Origin: Anaerolineae bacterium
GTDB taxonomy: Bacteria > Chloroflexota > Anaerolineae > B4-G1
Direction of reading: 5' to 3'
DNA length: 5,218 bases
Assembly (NCBI GenBank): GCA_027079895.1
Contig: JALWUZ010000406.1
Location: 1 to 5,218 of the forward strand
The notes beneath the pieces were generated by a model, which saw only the letters and a list, made by a program, of their open reading frames with translations, was not told the origin of the DNA and ran no database searches. The position numbers were made by a program, and so were the translations under genes. The stretch's first letter is position 1. Every line of letters begins with the position of its first letter. Shown piece by piece: positions 1 through 5,218 of the stretch.

Positions 1-1
1 T

Positions 2-1639
2 GCAGAAGTACCACCGCTCCACCTGCGCGTACTCTTTCTCCTCCGCCACCGTTGCGACCTGTTCCAGGAAGCGGGCAATGTCCTCGACACCGGCCGGGCT
101 GCGCTTGTACTTCACCTGCACCAGCCAGGCCCGCCGCCCGTTGTCCCACTCCCCCGTCAGGTCAATCTCGAACGGGACGCCGCCGCGGACTACGCCGCCG
201 CGCCGCACAACCCGCTCGAAGCGGGGGAGCGTCACGGAGCCGCTCCGCCCGAAGTAGTGCTCGCCGTCCACCTCCCGCCCGTCGAACTTCCGCATCACCG
301 CGCCGACGTAGACCTCCGCCACCTCGCCGATGAAGTTGTTCACCCGCCCCACCAGCCGCCGGTACTCCGTTTGCCAATCTCGCACCGCCTCCGCCGGACT
401 CAGGTCCTCGATCTCCTGGCGGTAGTTGTACTCGATGTACTTCCGCAGCATCGGGTCGCGCGGGCCCTCGTACAGCGTCCAGCCGACCTTGTCCACGATG
501 TCCGCCCGGTACAGACGGCGCAGGGCGGCCTGCACTTCCTCGTCCGTCAGGCCGGTCTCCTGGGCGACCCGCCGGGCGTCAATGCGCTCGCCCGGATACT
601 TGACCGCCCAGAGCATCACCTTCTTGGTCACTTGGCCGGTGTTCAGGAGGGCGTCGTACTTCTCGAACTCCTCGCTGAAGTGCTGCCACAGTTTGCCGTC
701 GGTGTCGGTCAACTCGAACAGGAGCACCTCTTCGAGGGCGTCCAGGGCGGGGAAGCGGCGGCGGGCAGGGCTGAAACTGGTCAGCAGGGCGTAGATGGAG
801 TAGGGGAAGCCGCCGGTCAGTTGCCAGATTGCCTCGGCCAATTCCTCGTTCACCGTCACGCCGGCGGACTCCCCCAGCCGGAAGACCAGGTCTTGGGCGT
901 AGTCGCGCGTCAGCGGGCCGAGGTGGTGGTAGTGAAACCGGCCGGAGAGCATGCCGCCCAACGCCTTCCTCACCAGGAGCGACACCGCCGACCCCGACAC
1001 CAGCAACGGGGCCCATTTCGTCTCCGCCGCCGATTGGAAACTGTTGGTCAGCACGTAGTGAGTATCCTGCGGCGGGTCGTAAACGTCGGTCAGCACCTGG
1101 AACTCGTCCACGATGATCACCGTCGGCATCCCCCGCTGCCGGGCCTCCTCGGACGGCATGTTGATCACCCACTGCATCACCCCGTAGGAACTCGGCTCCT
1201 CCAACAACCGGTCGTAGTTCTCCAGCCACCACAACGCTGCCTCGTCCTGCATCTGCCGGGCCAGAAGACGCAGATAAGCCAGGTTACGCCGGTGCCCGAC
1301 AATCTCCGGCCGCCGGTGGCGGAATGCCAGGTAGCCCGCCAGGTAGCCCCCCAGGTACTCCCGCGCGAACTCGTAGCCGGTCAGGGCGCGGTCTCGCCCC
1401 ACGTATCCGGCAAACGAGACGAACACCGGCATAACCCGCTCCTGCTCCCAGAACAGACGGTTGAACAGTTTCACCAGGATGGCGGTCTTGCCGGTGCGCC
1501 GCCGCCCGACGAGCGCGAAACTGCTCAAGGCCGGGTTGGGAACGCTCGTCGCCCACTCCCACAGCGTCTCCAACTCCCACTCCCGATCCACGAACATGTC
1601 GCCGACCAGGTCTTCCAGGGGCGGCAAACGTCTCTCCAT
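2..1639 (-). CDS. AAA-type ATPase with winged-helix-like region and C-terminal PD-(D/E)XK nuclease-like domain (3' end beyond window)
   Basis: Reading down from the ATG at 1639, the frame stays open for 546 codons to the left edge with no stop, so the C-terminus is missing. The P-loop is GRRRTGKT (residues 45-52). Walker B is TVIIVDEF (173-180; D178, E179), followed by a sensor-like strand PLLVSGSA (211-218) and a HHLGPL segment (239-243 region), the pattern of the archaeal-type ATPase (P-loop/STAND-like) family. Residues about 330-390 look like a winged helix (RIDARRVAQETGLTDEEVQA). Residues about 430-546 resemble a PD-(D/E)XK fold: a helix with G438/E439/E442, then EIDL (D493), then a strand ending VQVKYK (Q508, K510), a Mrr-like QxK variant. 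Family knowledge: such ATPases often carry a DUF234-type nuclease-like C-terminus. The start is supported by GGAG 8 bases upstream and by a TGATG overlap with the preceding gene. The cellular role and substrate are unknown; nuclease activity is inferred from motifs only. Confidence 0.9.
   Translation of the reverse strand, partial: MERRLPPLEDLVGDMFVDREWELETLWEWATSVPNPALSSFALVGRRRTGKTAILVKLFNRLFWEQERVMPVFVSFAGYVGRDRALTGYEFAREYLGGYLAGYLAFRHRRPEIVGHRRNLAYLRLLARQMQDEAALWWLENYDRLLEEPSSYGVMQWVINMPSEEARQRGMPTVIIVDEFQVLTDVYDPPQDTHYVLTNSFQSAAETKWAPLLVSGSAVSLLVRKALGGMLSGRFHYHHLGPLTRDYAQDLVFRLGESAGVTVNEELAEAIWQLTGGFPYSIYALLTSFSPARRRFPALDALEEVLLFELTDTDGKLWQHFSEEFEKYDALLNTGQVTKKVMLWAVKYPGERIDARRVAQETGLTDEEVQAALRRLYRADIVDKVGWTLYEGPRDPMLRKYIEYNYRQEIEDLSPAEAVRDWQTEYRRLVGRVNNFIGEVAEVYVGAVMRKFDGREVDGEHYFGRSGSVTLPRFERVVRRGGVVRGGVPFEIDLTGEWDNGRRAWLVQVKYKRSPAGVEDIARFLEQVATVAEEKEYAQVERWYFC
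1327..1362 (-). repeat. Three 12-base tandem units inside the ATPase gene
   Basis: Two nearly identical 12-base units (ccaggtagcccg, ccaggtagcccc) and a third diverged one (ccaggtactccc) lie head to tail and in frame. On the minus strand they contribute to a four-residue repeat, YLGG-YLAG-YLAF, at residues 95-106 of the ATPase, between Walker A and Walker B. The repeat keeps the frame, so it looks like a local duplication tolerated in a helix rather than a mobile element. Confidence 0.7.
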
Positions 1640-2268
1640 CACTTCTTCTCCATCGCCTTAAGCCGCTCTTGCAGGAGGGCGTAACTCCCCTCGCGGAGCA
1701 GGTAGGAACTGAGCAGCAAGGCCCGCTGTTCGAGGTCGTAGTTTTTCAGTTTCTCGATGTACCTCTCCACCTCGTCCGGGGGATGGAGGATCGAGGCGTG
1801 GGCGTGGAGGCGCAACTGTCGCTCCAACTCCTCCACCGGCAGCCGTGAGGCCCGTTCCAGCAGACGGATGCGCTCCACCGCCAGGTTCTGGTCAATCTGC
1901 TCGCGGCAGAATTGCTGGAAATGGCCGTAGAGGTCGGACAGCGAGACGGAGGGGGGCTGGTCGGCGTCCGGGTCCAGCGGCTGGAGGAGGTTGACGCGGG
2001 TACGGAGGAGAGCCTGCCAGCCGATGCCGGTCGCCAGGGCCAACGGCCAGGGGTTCCCGGTCGGCGGGGAGAGGAAGTAGACCAGGCCGTAGACGACGAG
2101 CGCGAAGGCTATGTTGACCCCGATGAACAGTTTGCTCCAGCCGGTCTTGAGCGCACGGCGGGCGTCCCCCTGGAAAGTCTGGAGAATCTCCGCCAGGGCC
2201 CAGAGCGCGGCCAGCACGGCCACCAGCCCATACGTCCCCAGGACGGTCGGCCAGTCGGTCGTGGACAT
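1639..2268 (-). CDS. Membrane protein with helical cytoplasmic tail, function unknown
   Basis: A complete 209-residue protein that I do not recognise. Two clear hydrophobic segments lie at about residues 11-30 and 47-67, and a weaker third at about 74-88. The loop between the first two is basic (R37, R38, K41, K46), and R89/R91 follow the third. The positive-inside rule therefore suggests an outside N-terminus and a cytoplasmic C-terminal half. Residues about 108-209 are charged and mostly helical, with many Leu/Glu/Arg, and include one Cys (C121); no catalytic motif is evident. The ATG has a GGAGGT site (2274-2279) 5 bases upstream. The gene starts 3 bases after the winged-helix gene stops, and its TGA shares one base with the ATPase start, so translation of all three is probably coupled. 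By inference it may anchor the ATPase or the small protein at the membrane. The open frame and context make it very likely a real gene. Confidence 0.83.
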   Translation of the reverse strand: MSTTDWPTVLGTYGLVAVLAALWALAEILQTFQGDARRALKTGWSKLFIGVNIAFALVVYGLVYFLSPPTGNPWPLALATGIGWQALLRTRVNLLQPLDPDADQPPSVSLSDLYGHFQQFCREQIDQNLAVERIRLLERASRLPVEELERQLRLHAHASILHPPDEVERYIEKLKNYDLEQRALLLSSYLLREGSYALLQERLKAMEKK

Positions 2269-2271
2269 CGC

Positions 2272-2715
2272 TCACCTCCGCGAACGACGCGCCACCCGCC
2301 GCCCCGCGCCGGTCAGCGTGAGCAGCCGCCCGCCGCGCGTCGCAATCAGCCCTTCGTCCTCCAGACGGTCCAGAACGGGGCGGATCTCTTCGGGCAGGGA
2401 GAGGGTCGCCGCCGCCAACTCGATTGGCAGGGCCGGGCCCTTCAACAGCGCGTTCAGCACCCGCTTCCGCAGACGGGCGTCGTCCACTACCTGGGCTTGA
2501 AACGCCGCCTCCTGGGTATGCCAATCGTCCAATCGCTGCGCCAGGGCCGCCAACGCCTCTTGCGACGCTCCCAGCCGCGCCGCTTCCGGGCTGTCGCTGG
2601 ACGCCTGGGTCGCCAGCGTGTGGCTGAGTTCGCCCAGTTCTCTGGCGATTTTGGAGAGGGATTGGGCGGCCTCGGTCAGCGCGGGGTCGCCTCCTGGGAA
2701 TCTGGTAACGGTCAT
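2272..2715 (-). CDS. Small protein with C-terminal winged-helix-like domain, function unknown
   Basis: A 147-residue protein, first gene of the left block. I chose the ATG at 2715 because a near-perfect AGGAGGT lies 5 bases upstream. An in-frame ATG at 2778 would add 21 residues but has no ribosome binding site and would run through the hairpin region. Residues about 10-80 are Ala/Leu/Glu/Gln-rich and probably form amphipathic helices or a coiled coil. Residues about 81-140 fit a winged helix: helix RLRKRVLNALLKG, a turn, then a likely recognition helix LPEEIRPVLDRLEDEGLI and a wing RGGRLLTLTGAG. The C-terminus is very basic (RRVARRSRR), which suits nucleic-acid contact. It could be a transcription regulator of its own operon, or a DNA- or protein-binding subunit working with the two downstream products. 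There is no family assignment; the wHTH call is from pattern, not from a profile match. Confidence 0.8.
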   Translation of the reverse strand: MTVTRFPGGDPALTEAAQSLSKIARELGELSHTLATQASSDSPEAARLGASQEALAALAQRLDDWHTQEAAFQAQVVDDARLRKRVLNALLKGPALPIELAAATLSLPEEIRPVLDRLEDEGLIATRGGRLLTLTGAGRRVARRSRR

Positions 2716-2720
2716 CGCGC

Positions 2721-2727
2721 ACCTCCT
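2721..2727 (-). promoter_or_regulatory. Shine-Dalgarno site that fixes the start of the winged-helix gene
   Basis: On the minus strand this reads AGGAGGT, complementary to the 16S rRNA 3' end, with 5 bases before the ATG at 2715. It is the strongest ribosome binding site in the window and favours the shorter 147-residue product over the longer frame from 2778. Confidence 0.8.
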
Positions 2728-2751
2728 GCACGAATCGAGCCGGATATACGA

Positions 2752-2803
2752 CGCACCGCCGACCGCGCGGGCGCACATCCCAGCCCACGCAACCGGCGGT
2801 GCG
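2752..2803 (-). repeat. Inverted repeat, 10-base arms, upstream of the winged-helix gene
   Basis: The arms cgcaccgccg (2752-2761) and cggcggtgcg (2794-2803) are perfect reverse complements separated by 32 bases. On the minus transcript the hairpin would end about 24 bases before the Shine-Dalgarno site. No T-run follows, so it is not a standard terminator. It could be an operator-like or leader RNA element; in GC-rich DNA, chance is also possible. Confidence 0.5.
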
Positions 2804-2837
2804 AGACCGGTCGGAAGTTCGAGTGACGCCGCCGGTT
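2791..2837 (-). repeat. Inverted repeat, 9-base arms, just after the permease stop
   Basis: The arms aaccggcgg (2791-2799) and ccgccggtt (2829-2837) are perfect reverse complements with a 29-base loop. The loop contains the 8-base palindrome gaccggtc (2805-2812). The arm next to the permease includes two bases of its TAA stop. There is no U-tract on the minus transcript, so at best this is an atypical terminator or an mRNA 3'-end stabiliser. Its inner arm is shared with the other inverted repeat at 2752-2803, so both hairpins cannot form at once. Confidence 0.5.
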
Positions 2838-4587
2838 ATCGCTGTCGCCAGGCCTGAGTGCTGCGCTGGACGCCTTTGGTCAGCAGCATGAAGATGCCGC
2901 GTGCTACCAATCCGGTGACGAAGATCATCAGCGAGAGGGCCATAGCCTGTGCGCTCTCGCCGGCGTCGTCCAGCAGCATCACCGCGATCGAGGCCACCTC
3001 CTTCCCCGGCACGAACAGGAAGACGAGCACCGAGATGGTCACCATCGCGTTGAGGAAGAAGTACATCGCAATGGAGATCGTTGCCGGCAGCGACATCGGC
3101 ACCGTCACGCGGAAGAAGGTGTGGTAAAACGGCGCGTCCAGCGACTCGCCGATGGCCTCGAACTCCGGGTCCAACTGCTTGAGGGCCGTCGTCGCCGTCA
3201 GGAAGGGGACGGTGTAGTAGTGGACGATGGTCGAAATGATCATCAGGGTCATCGTCCCGTACAGGAAGTTGAACGGCGTGTGGGGGTCGTTGAAGGCGAA
3301 GATGTAGGAGAGGCCCAACACCGTGCCGGGGACGGCCAGCGGCATTATCGAGAGCAGGTAGAGGATGTAACGCGCCAAGTGCATACGGCGGGTTTTCTCG
3401 ATTAGATAGGCACTGACGAAGACCACGATGGTGCCGATGACGGCGGTAGCGGTCGCCATCTTGATACTGTTCCAGAGAATCAGGAACGCCCCTCCCCTGT
3501 GCTGCGCTCCGGCGACGTAGAAGTGGGTGAAGTGTTTGATGGTGAACGAGAGGTCGTAAGGCCAGTAGTTCGTGAACGCGCCGAGGGCGACGGTGATGTA
3601 GGTGCCGATGATGAAGAGAGCCATCAACAGGGTGAGGGAGAAGAGCGTCGTCTGGACGGCGGGGGTGTGGGGCTGGGGGCTCAAGGGAGTGATGTCCGCC
3701 GTCACCTGGGCCATCTGCCGCCGCTGGACGATCCGGTCGAGAATGAAGGAGAGCACCGCCGGAATCAGGAGCAGCGTGCTGACCGTCGCCCCCATCGCGA
3801 AGTCCTGCTGGCCGACCACTTTGTTGTAGATGTCGGTCGCCAGCACGTCGTAGTCGCCGCCGACCACCTTCGGCGCACCGAAATCGGTCACGGCGAGGGT
3901 GAAGACGACGAAGCAGGCACTGAGGAGCCCGTATTTGACCGCCGGCAGGGTGATGGTGAAGAACATGCGGGTGCCGGTCGCCCGCAACGACTCCGCCGCC
4001 TCGTACAGACGGGCGTCCGCCATCATCAACGCGGTCATTAGGATGACGAGGGCGTGGGGGAAAGAGTAGAAGACCTCCGACATGATGATCCCCACCGGCC
4101 CGTAGAGGTGGATGTTGAAACCGGTGATGCGGGTGAAGATGCCGTTGTTGCCGAACATAAAAATGAACGCCAACGCCTGCACCAGCGAGGGGACGAACAT
4201 CGGCAGGCGGGCCAGCGTGTTCAGCACCTTTTTGCCCGGAATCGTCGTCCGGGTGAGGGCGTAGGCGTAGACGAAGGCCAGCCCAACGGTGATGACCATG
4301 CTGACGAAGGCGATGTTGAGGCTGTGCAGCAACGACACCACCGCCGAAGGGGTGGAGAAGTAGGTGATGTAGTTCGCCAGGCCGACGAAGTGCTCCCCGC
4401 TCTTGTCGTACAGACTGCGCACCAGGGCGCGGTACAGCGGCCAAATCATGAACACGACCAGCCAGGCCGCGATCAGGAAGAACAACGCCATCCGCAGGAA
4501 GTCTTCCGCGCCGGTCTTCTGCCGCACGACCTGACGGCGTAATCGCCGGGCCTCCGCTGGGGTGATCGGAGTGGTCGCCGCGCTCAT
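2836..4587 (-). CDS. ABC transporter permease with two fused membrane domains (iron(III)/putative 2-aminoethylphosphonate type)
   Basis: A complete 583-residue inner-membrane permease. It carries two binding-protein-dependent transport domains in one chain, about 12 hydrophobic segments in all: six within residues 30-285 and six within 312-570, joined by a polar, Pro-rich linker near 289-312. Each half has the coupling-helix (EAA) motif that docks on the ATPase: EAAESLRATG with ITLP (197-215), and EAIGESLDAP with VTVP (477-497). The stretch VTDFGAPKVVGGDYDVLATD (233-252) is typical, from memory, of the putative 2-aminoethylphosphonate (PhnV-like) branch, but ferric-iron FbpB-type permeases share the fused layout, so the substrate remains open. 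The ATG has GGAGG (4595-4599) 7 bases upstream and overlaps the ATPase stop by four bases (ATGA), indicating one operon with coupled translation. Length is near or slightly above the family norm, and both halves look intact. Confidence 0.93.
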   Translation of the reverse strand: MSAATTPITPAEARRLRRQVVRQKTGAEDFLRMALFFLIAAWLVVFMIWPLYRALVRSLYDKSGEHFVGLANYITYFSTPSAVVSLLHSLNIAFVSMVITVGLAFVYAYALTRTTIPGKKVLNTLARLPMFVPSLVQALAFIFMFGNNGIFTRITGFNIHLYGPVGIIMSEVFYSFPHALVILMTALMMADARLYEAAESLRATGTRMFFTITLPAVKYGLLSACFVVFTLAVTDFGAPKVVGGDYDVLATDIYNKVVGQQDFAMGATVSTLLLIPAVLSFILDRIVQRRQMAQVTADITPLSPQPHTPAVQTTLFSLTLLMALFIIGTYITVALGAFTNYWPYDLSFTIKHFTHFYVAGAQHRGGAFLILWNSIKMATATAVIGTIVVFVSAYLIEKTRRMHLARYILYLLSIMPLAVPGTVLGLSYIFAFNDPHTPFNFLYGTMTLMIISTIVHYYTVPFLTATTALKQLDPEFEAIGESLDAPFYHTFFRVTVPMSLPATISIAMYFFLNAMVTISVLVFLFVPGKEVASIAVMLLDDAGESAQAMALSLMIFVTGLVARGIFMLLTKGVQRSTQAWRQR

Positions 4588-5218
4588 TGCAGGGCCTCCA
4601 TCATCTCGGCCGGGTAGACGCGCAGCAGTCCCGGCGGCATGTAGACGTGCAGGGTCGCGCCGACGGCGATGCGGAGGTCGCGCATGCGGTTGATGGAGAT
4701 TTCCGTCACCAGTTCGGCCTCCTCCAACCCCTCGAGGTGGAGCGTCAGCCGGTAGAACGAGCCGAGGAACTCGATTTCGCGGACGCGGCCGGTGGCGGTG
4801 TTCAGGTGATTAGACTCGTCGCCGCCGAGACGCACATCCTCCGGGCGGACGGCCAGGGCGATCGGCGTGCCCGGCGCGAGGTTGTGCGGGAAGTCGCACG
4901 TGAGCAGGATGTCGCCACAGCGCACTCGTTTGGGGTCGGAGTCGGCTATGCCGGGGATGAAGTTCATCACGCCGACGAAGTCGGCCACGAAGGGGGTCGC
5001 CGGGAAGCGGTAGATCTCCTCTGGCGTGCCGACCTGCTCGATGTGCCCCTTGTTCATCACCACGATGCGGTCGGCCATCACCAACGCCTCCTCCTGGTCG
5101 TGGGTCACGAGGATGGTGGTGACGCCGATGCGCCGTTGCAGGTGCTTGATTTCCAGCCGCAGGGAGACGCGCACGCGGGCGTCCAGGGCGGAGAGGGGCT
5201 CGTCGAGCAACATCAGGC
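4584..5218 (-). CDS. ABC transporter ATP-binding subunit, C-terminal part (5' end beyond window)
   Basis: The frame enters from the right edge in the middle of Walker B (LMLLDEP) and runs to TGA at 4584. The first visible ATG (5213) is an internal Met, not the start; Walker A, the Q-loop and the LSGGQ signature lie outside the window. Visible in order, numbering from that Met: Walker B D4/E5, D-loop SALDAR (8-13), H-loop ILVTHDQEEAL with H38, the sequence GTPEEIY followed by FVADFVG, and a C-terminal TOBE-type domain (about 84-205) with AVRPEDVRLG. This is the MalK/PotA/FbpC class that powers import of small solutes through a cognate permease. The downstream permease overlaps it by four bases, so the two are partners. 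All catalytic residues that can be seen are intact. The exact substrate (2-aminoethylphosphonate, ferric iron or another) cannot be read from this part. Confidence 0.95.
   Translation of the reverse strand, partial: LMLLDEPLSALDARVRVSLRLEIKHLQRRIGVTTILVTHDQEEALVMADRIVVMNKGHIEQVGTPEEIYRFPATPFVADFVGVMNFIPGIADSDPKRVRCGDILLTCDFPHNLAPGTPIALAVRPEDVRLGGDESNHLNTATGRVREIEFLGSFYRLTLHLEGLEEAELVTEISINRMRDLRIAVGATLHVYMPPGLLRVYPAEMMEALQ

Noticed and set aside
579..1232. Minus-strand open frame of 217 codons
   Set aside because: It lies in another frame inside the ATPase gene, lacks a ribosome binding site and is rich in Gly/Arg/Pro without motifs.
257..1684. Plus-strand open frame of 475 codons
   Set aside because: It is the exact antisense of the ATPase gene in codon register. 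It stays open because the minus gene avoids the reverse complements of stop codons. Its product is Pro/His/Gln/Arg/Val-rich with no recognisable domain, while the minus strand shows Walker motifs.
1912..2826. Plus-strand open frame of 304 codons
   Set aside because: It is antisense to the membrane-protein and winged-helix genes and has the Arg/Gln/Gly-rich composition of a GC-rich shadow frame.
2716..2835. Promoter for the left block (TATATC near 2743-2748 on the minus strand)
   Set aside because: The hexamer is -10-like, but no acceptable -35 lies about 17 bases upstream, where the sequence is GC-only. I cannot tell whether the block has its own promoter or is read through from the transporter genes.
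3499..4041. Plus-strand open frame of 180 codons
   Set aside because: It is antisense to the permease; the Glu/Val/Asp/Gly/Arg-rich product mirrors the hydrophobic codons on the real strand.
1892..4444. Minus-strand open frame of 850 codons
   Set aside because: It runs through the permease, the gap and two further genes in a wrong frame, giving a His/Arg/Pro-rich low-complexity product. The permease and small genes in the other frames have clear motifs and ribosome binding sites.
2..5218. CRISPR arrays, tRNA or rRNA genes, insertion-sequence ends
   Set aside because: I saw no regularly spaced repeats, no tRNA-like cloverleaf in the only gap and no transposase motifs; nearly all bases are accounted for by the five genes.

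Overview
All genes in this window lie on the minus strand, so transcription runs from right to left. The DNA is GC-rich and densely packed. Two gene blocks fill it, separated by one 120-base gap, and both end genes are cut by the window edge. The composition, the fused-permease transporter and the AAA ATPase/PD-(D/E)XK protein would suit a GC-rich environmental bacterium such as a member of the Chloroflexota. That is an impression from general knowledge; no rRNA or marker gene in the window supports it.

Right block (2836-5218): the last part of an ABC transporter ATP-binding subunit, followed with a 4-base ATGA overlap by a 583-residue permease in which two membrane domains are fused. This is the layout of the ferric-iron / putative 2-aminoethylphosphonate importer family. 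The periplasmic or lipoprotein binding component is not visible and would be expected to the right. Together the two proteins make an ATP-driven importer; the substrate is not settled by the sequence.

Gap (2716-2835): 120 bases with no gene. It holds three GC-rich arms, the first overlapping the permease stop codon. They can form two mutually exclusive hairpins on the minus-strand transcript, followed by a strong Shine-Dalgarno sequence for the next gene.

Left block (2-2715): three tightly packed genes. They encode a 147-residue protein with a C-terminal winged-helix-like region, a 209-residue membrane protein with a long helical cytoplasmic tail, and a large AAA-type ATPase (546 residues visible, running off the left edge) that carries a winged-helix-like region and a C-terminal PD-(D/E)XK nuclease-like domain. 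Junctions are 3 bases and a 1-base TGATG overlap, so the genes are probably co-translated and may act together. I do not recognise the trio as a named system. A membrane-linked ATPase/nuclease machine, possibly for defence or DNA handling, is a reasonable but unproven reading. The third gene is easy to miss: it has no stop inside the window, and its complementary strand carries a long open frame in codon register.
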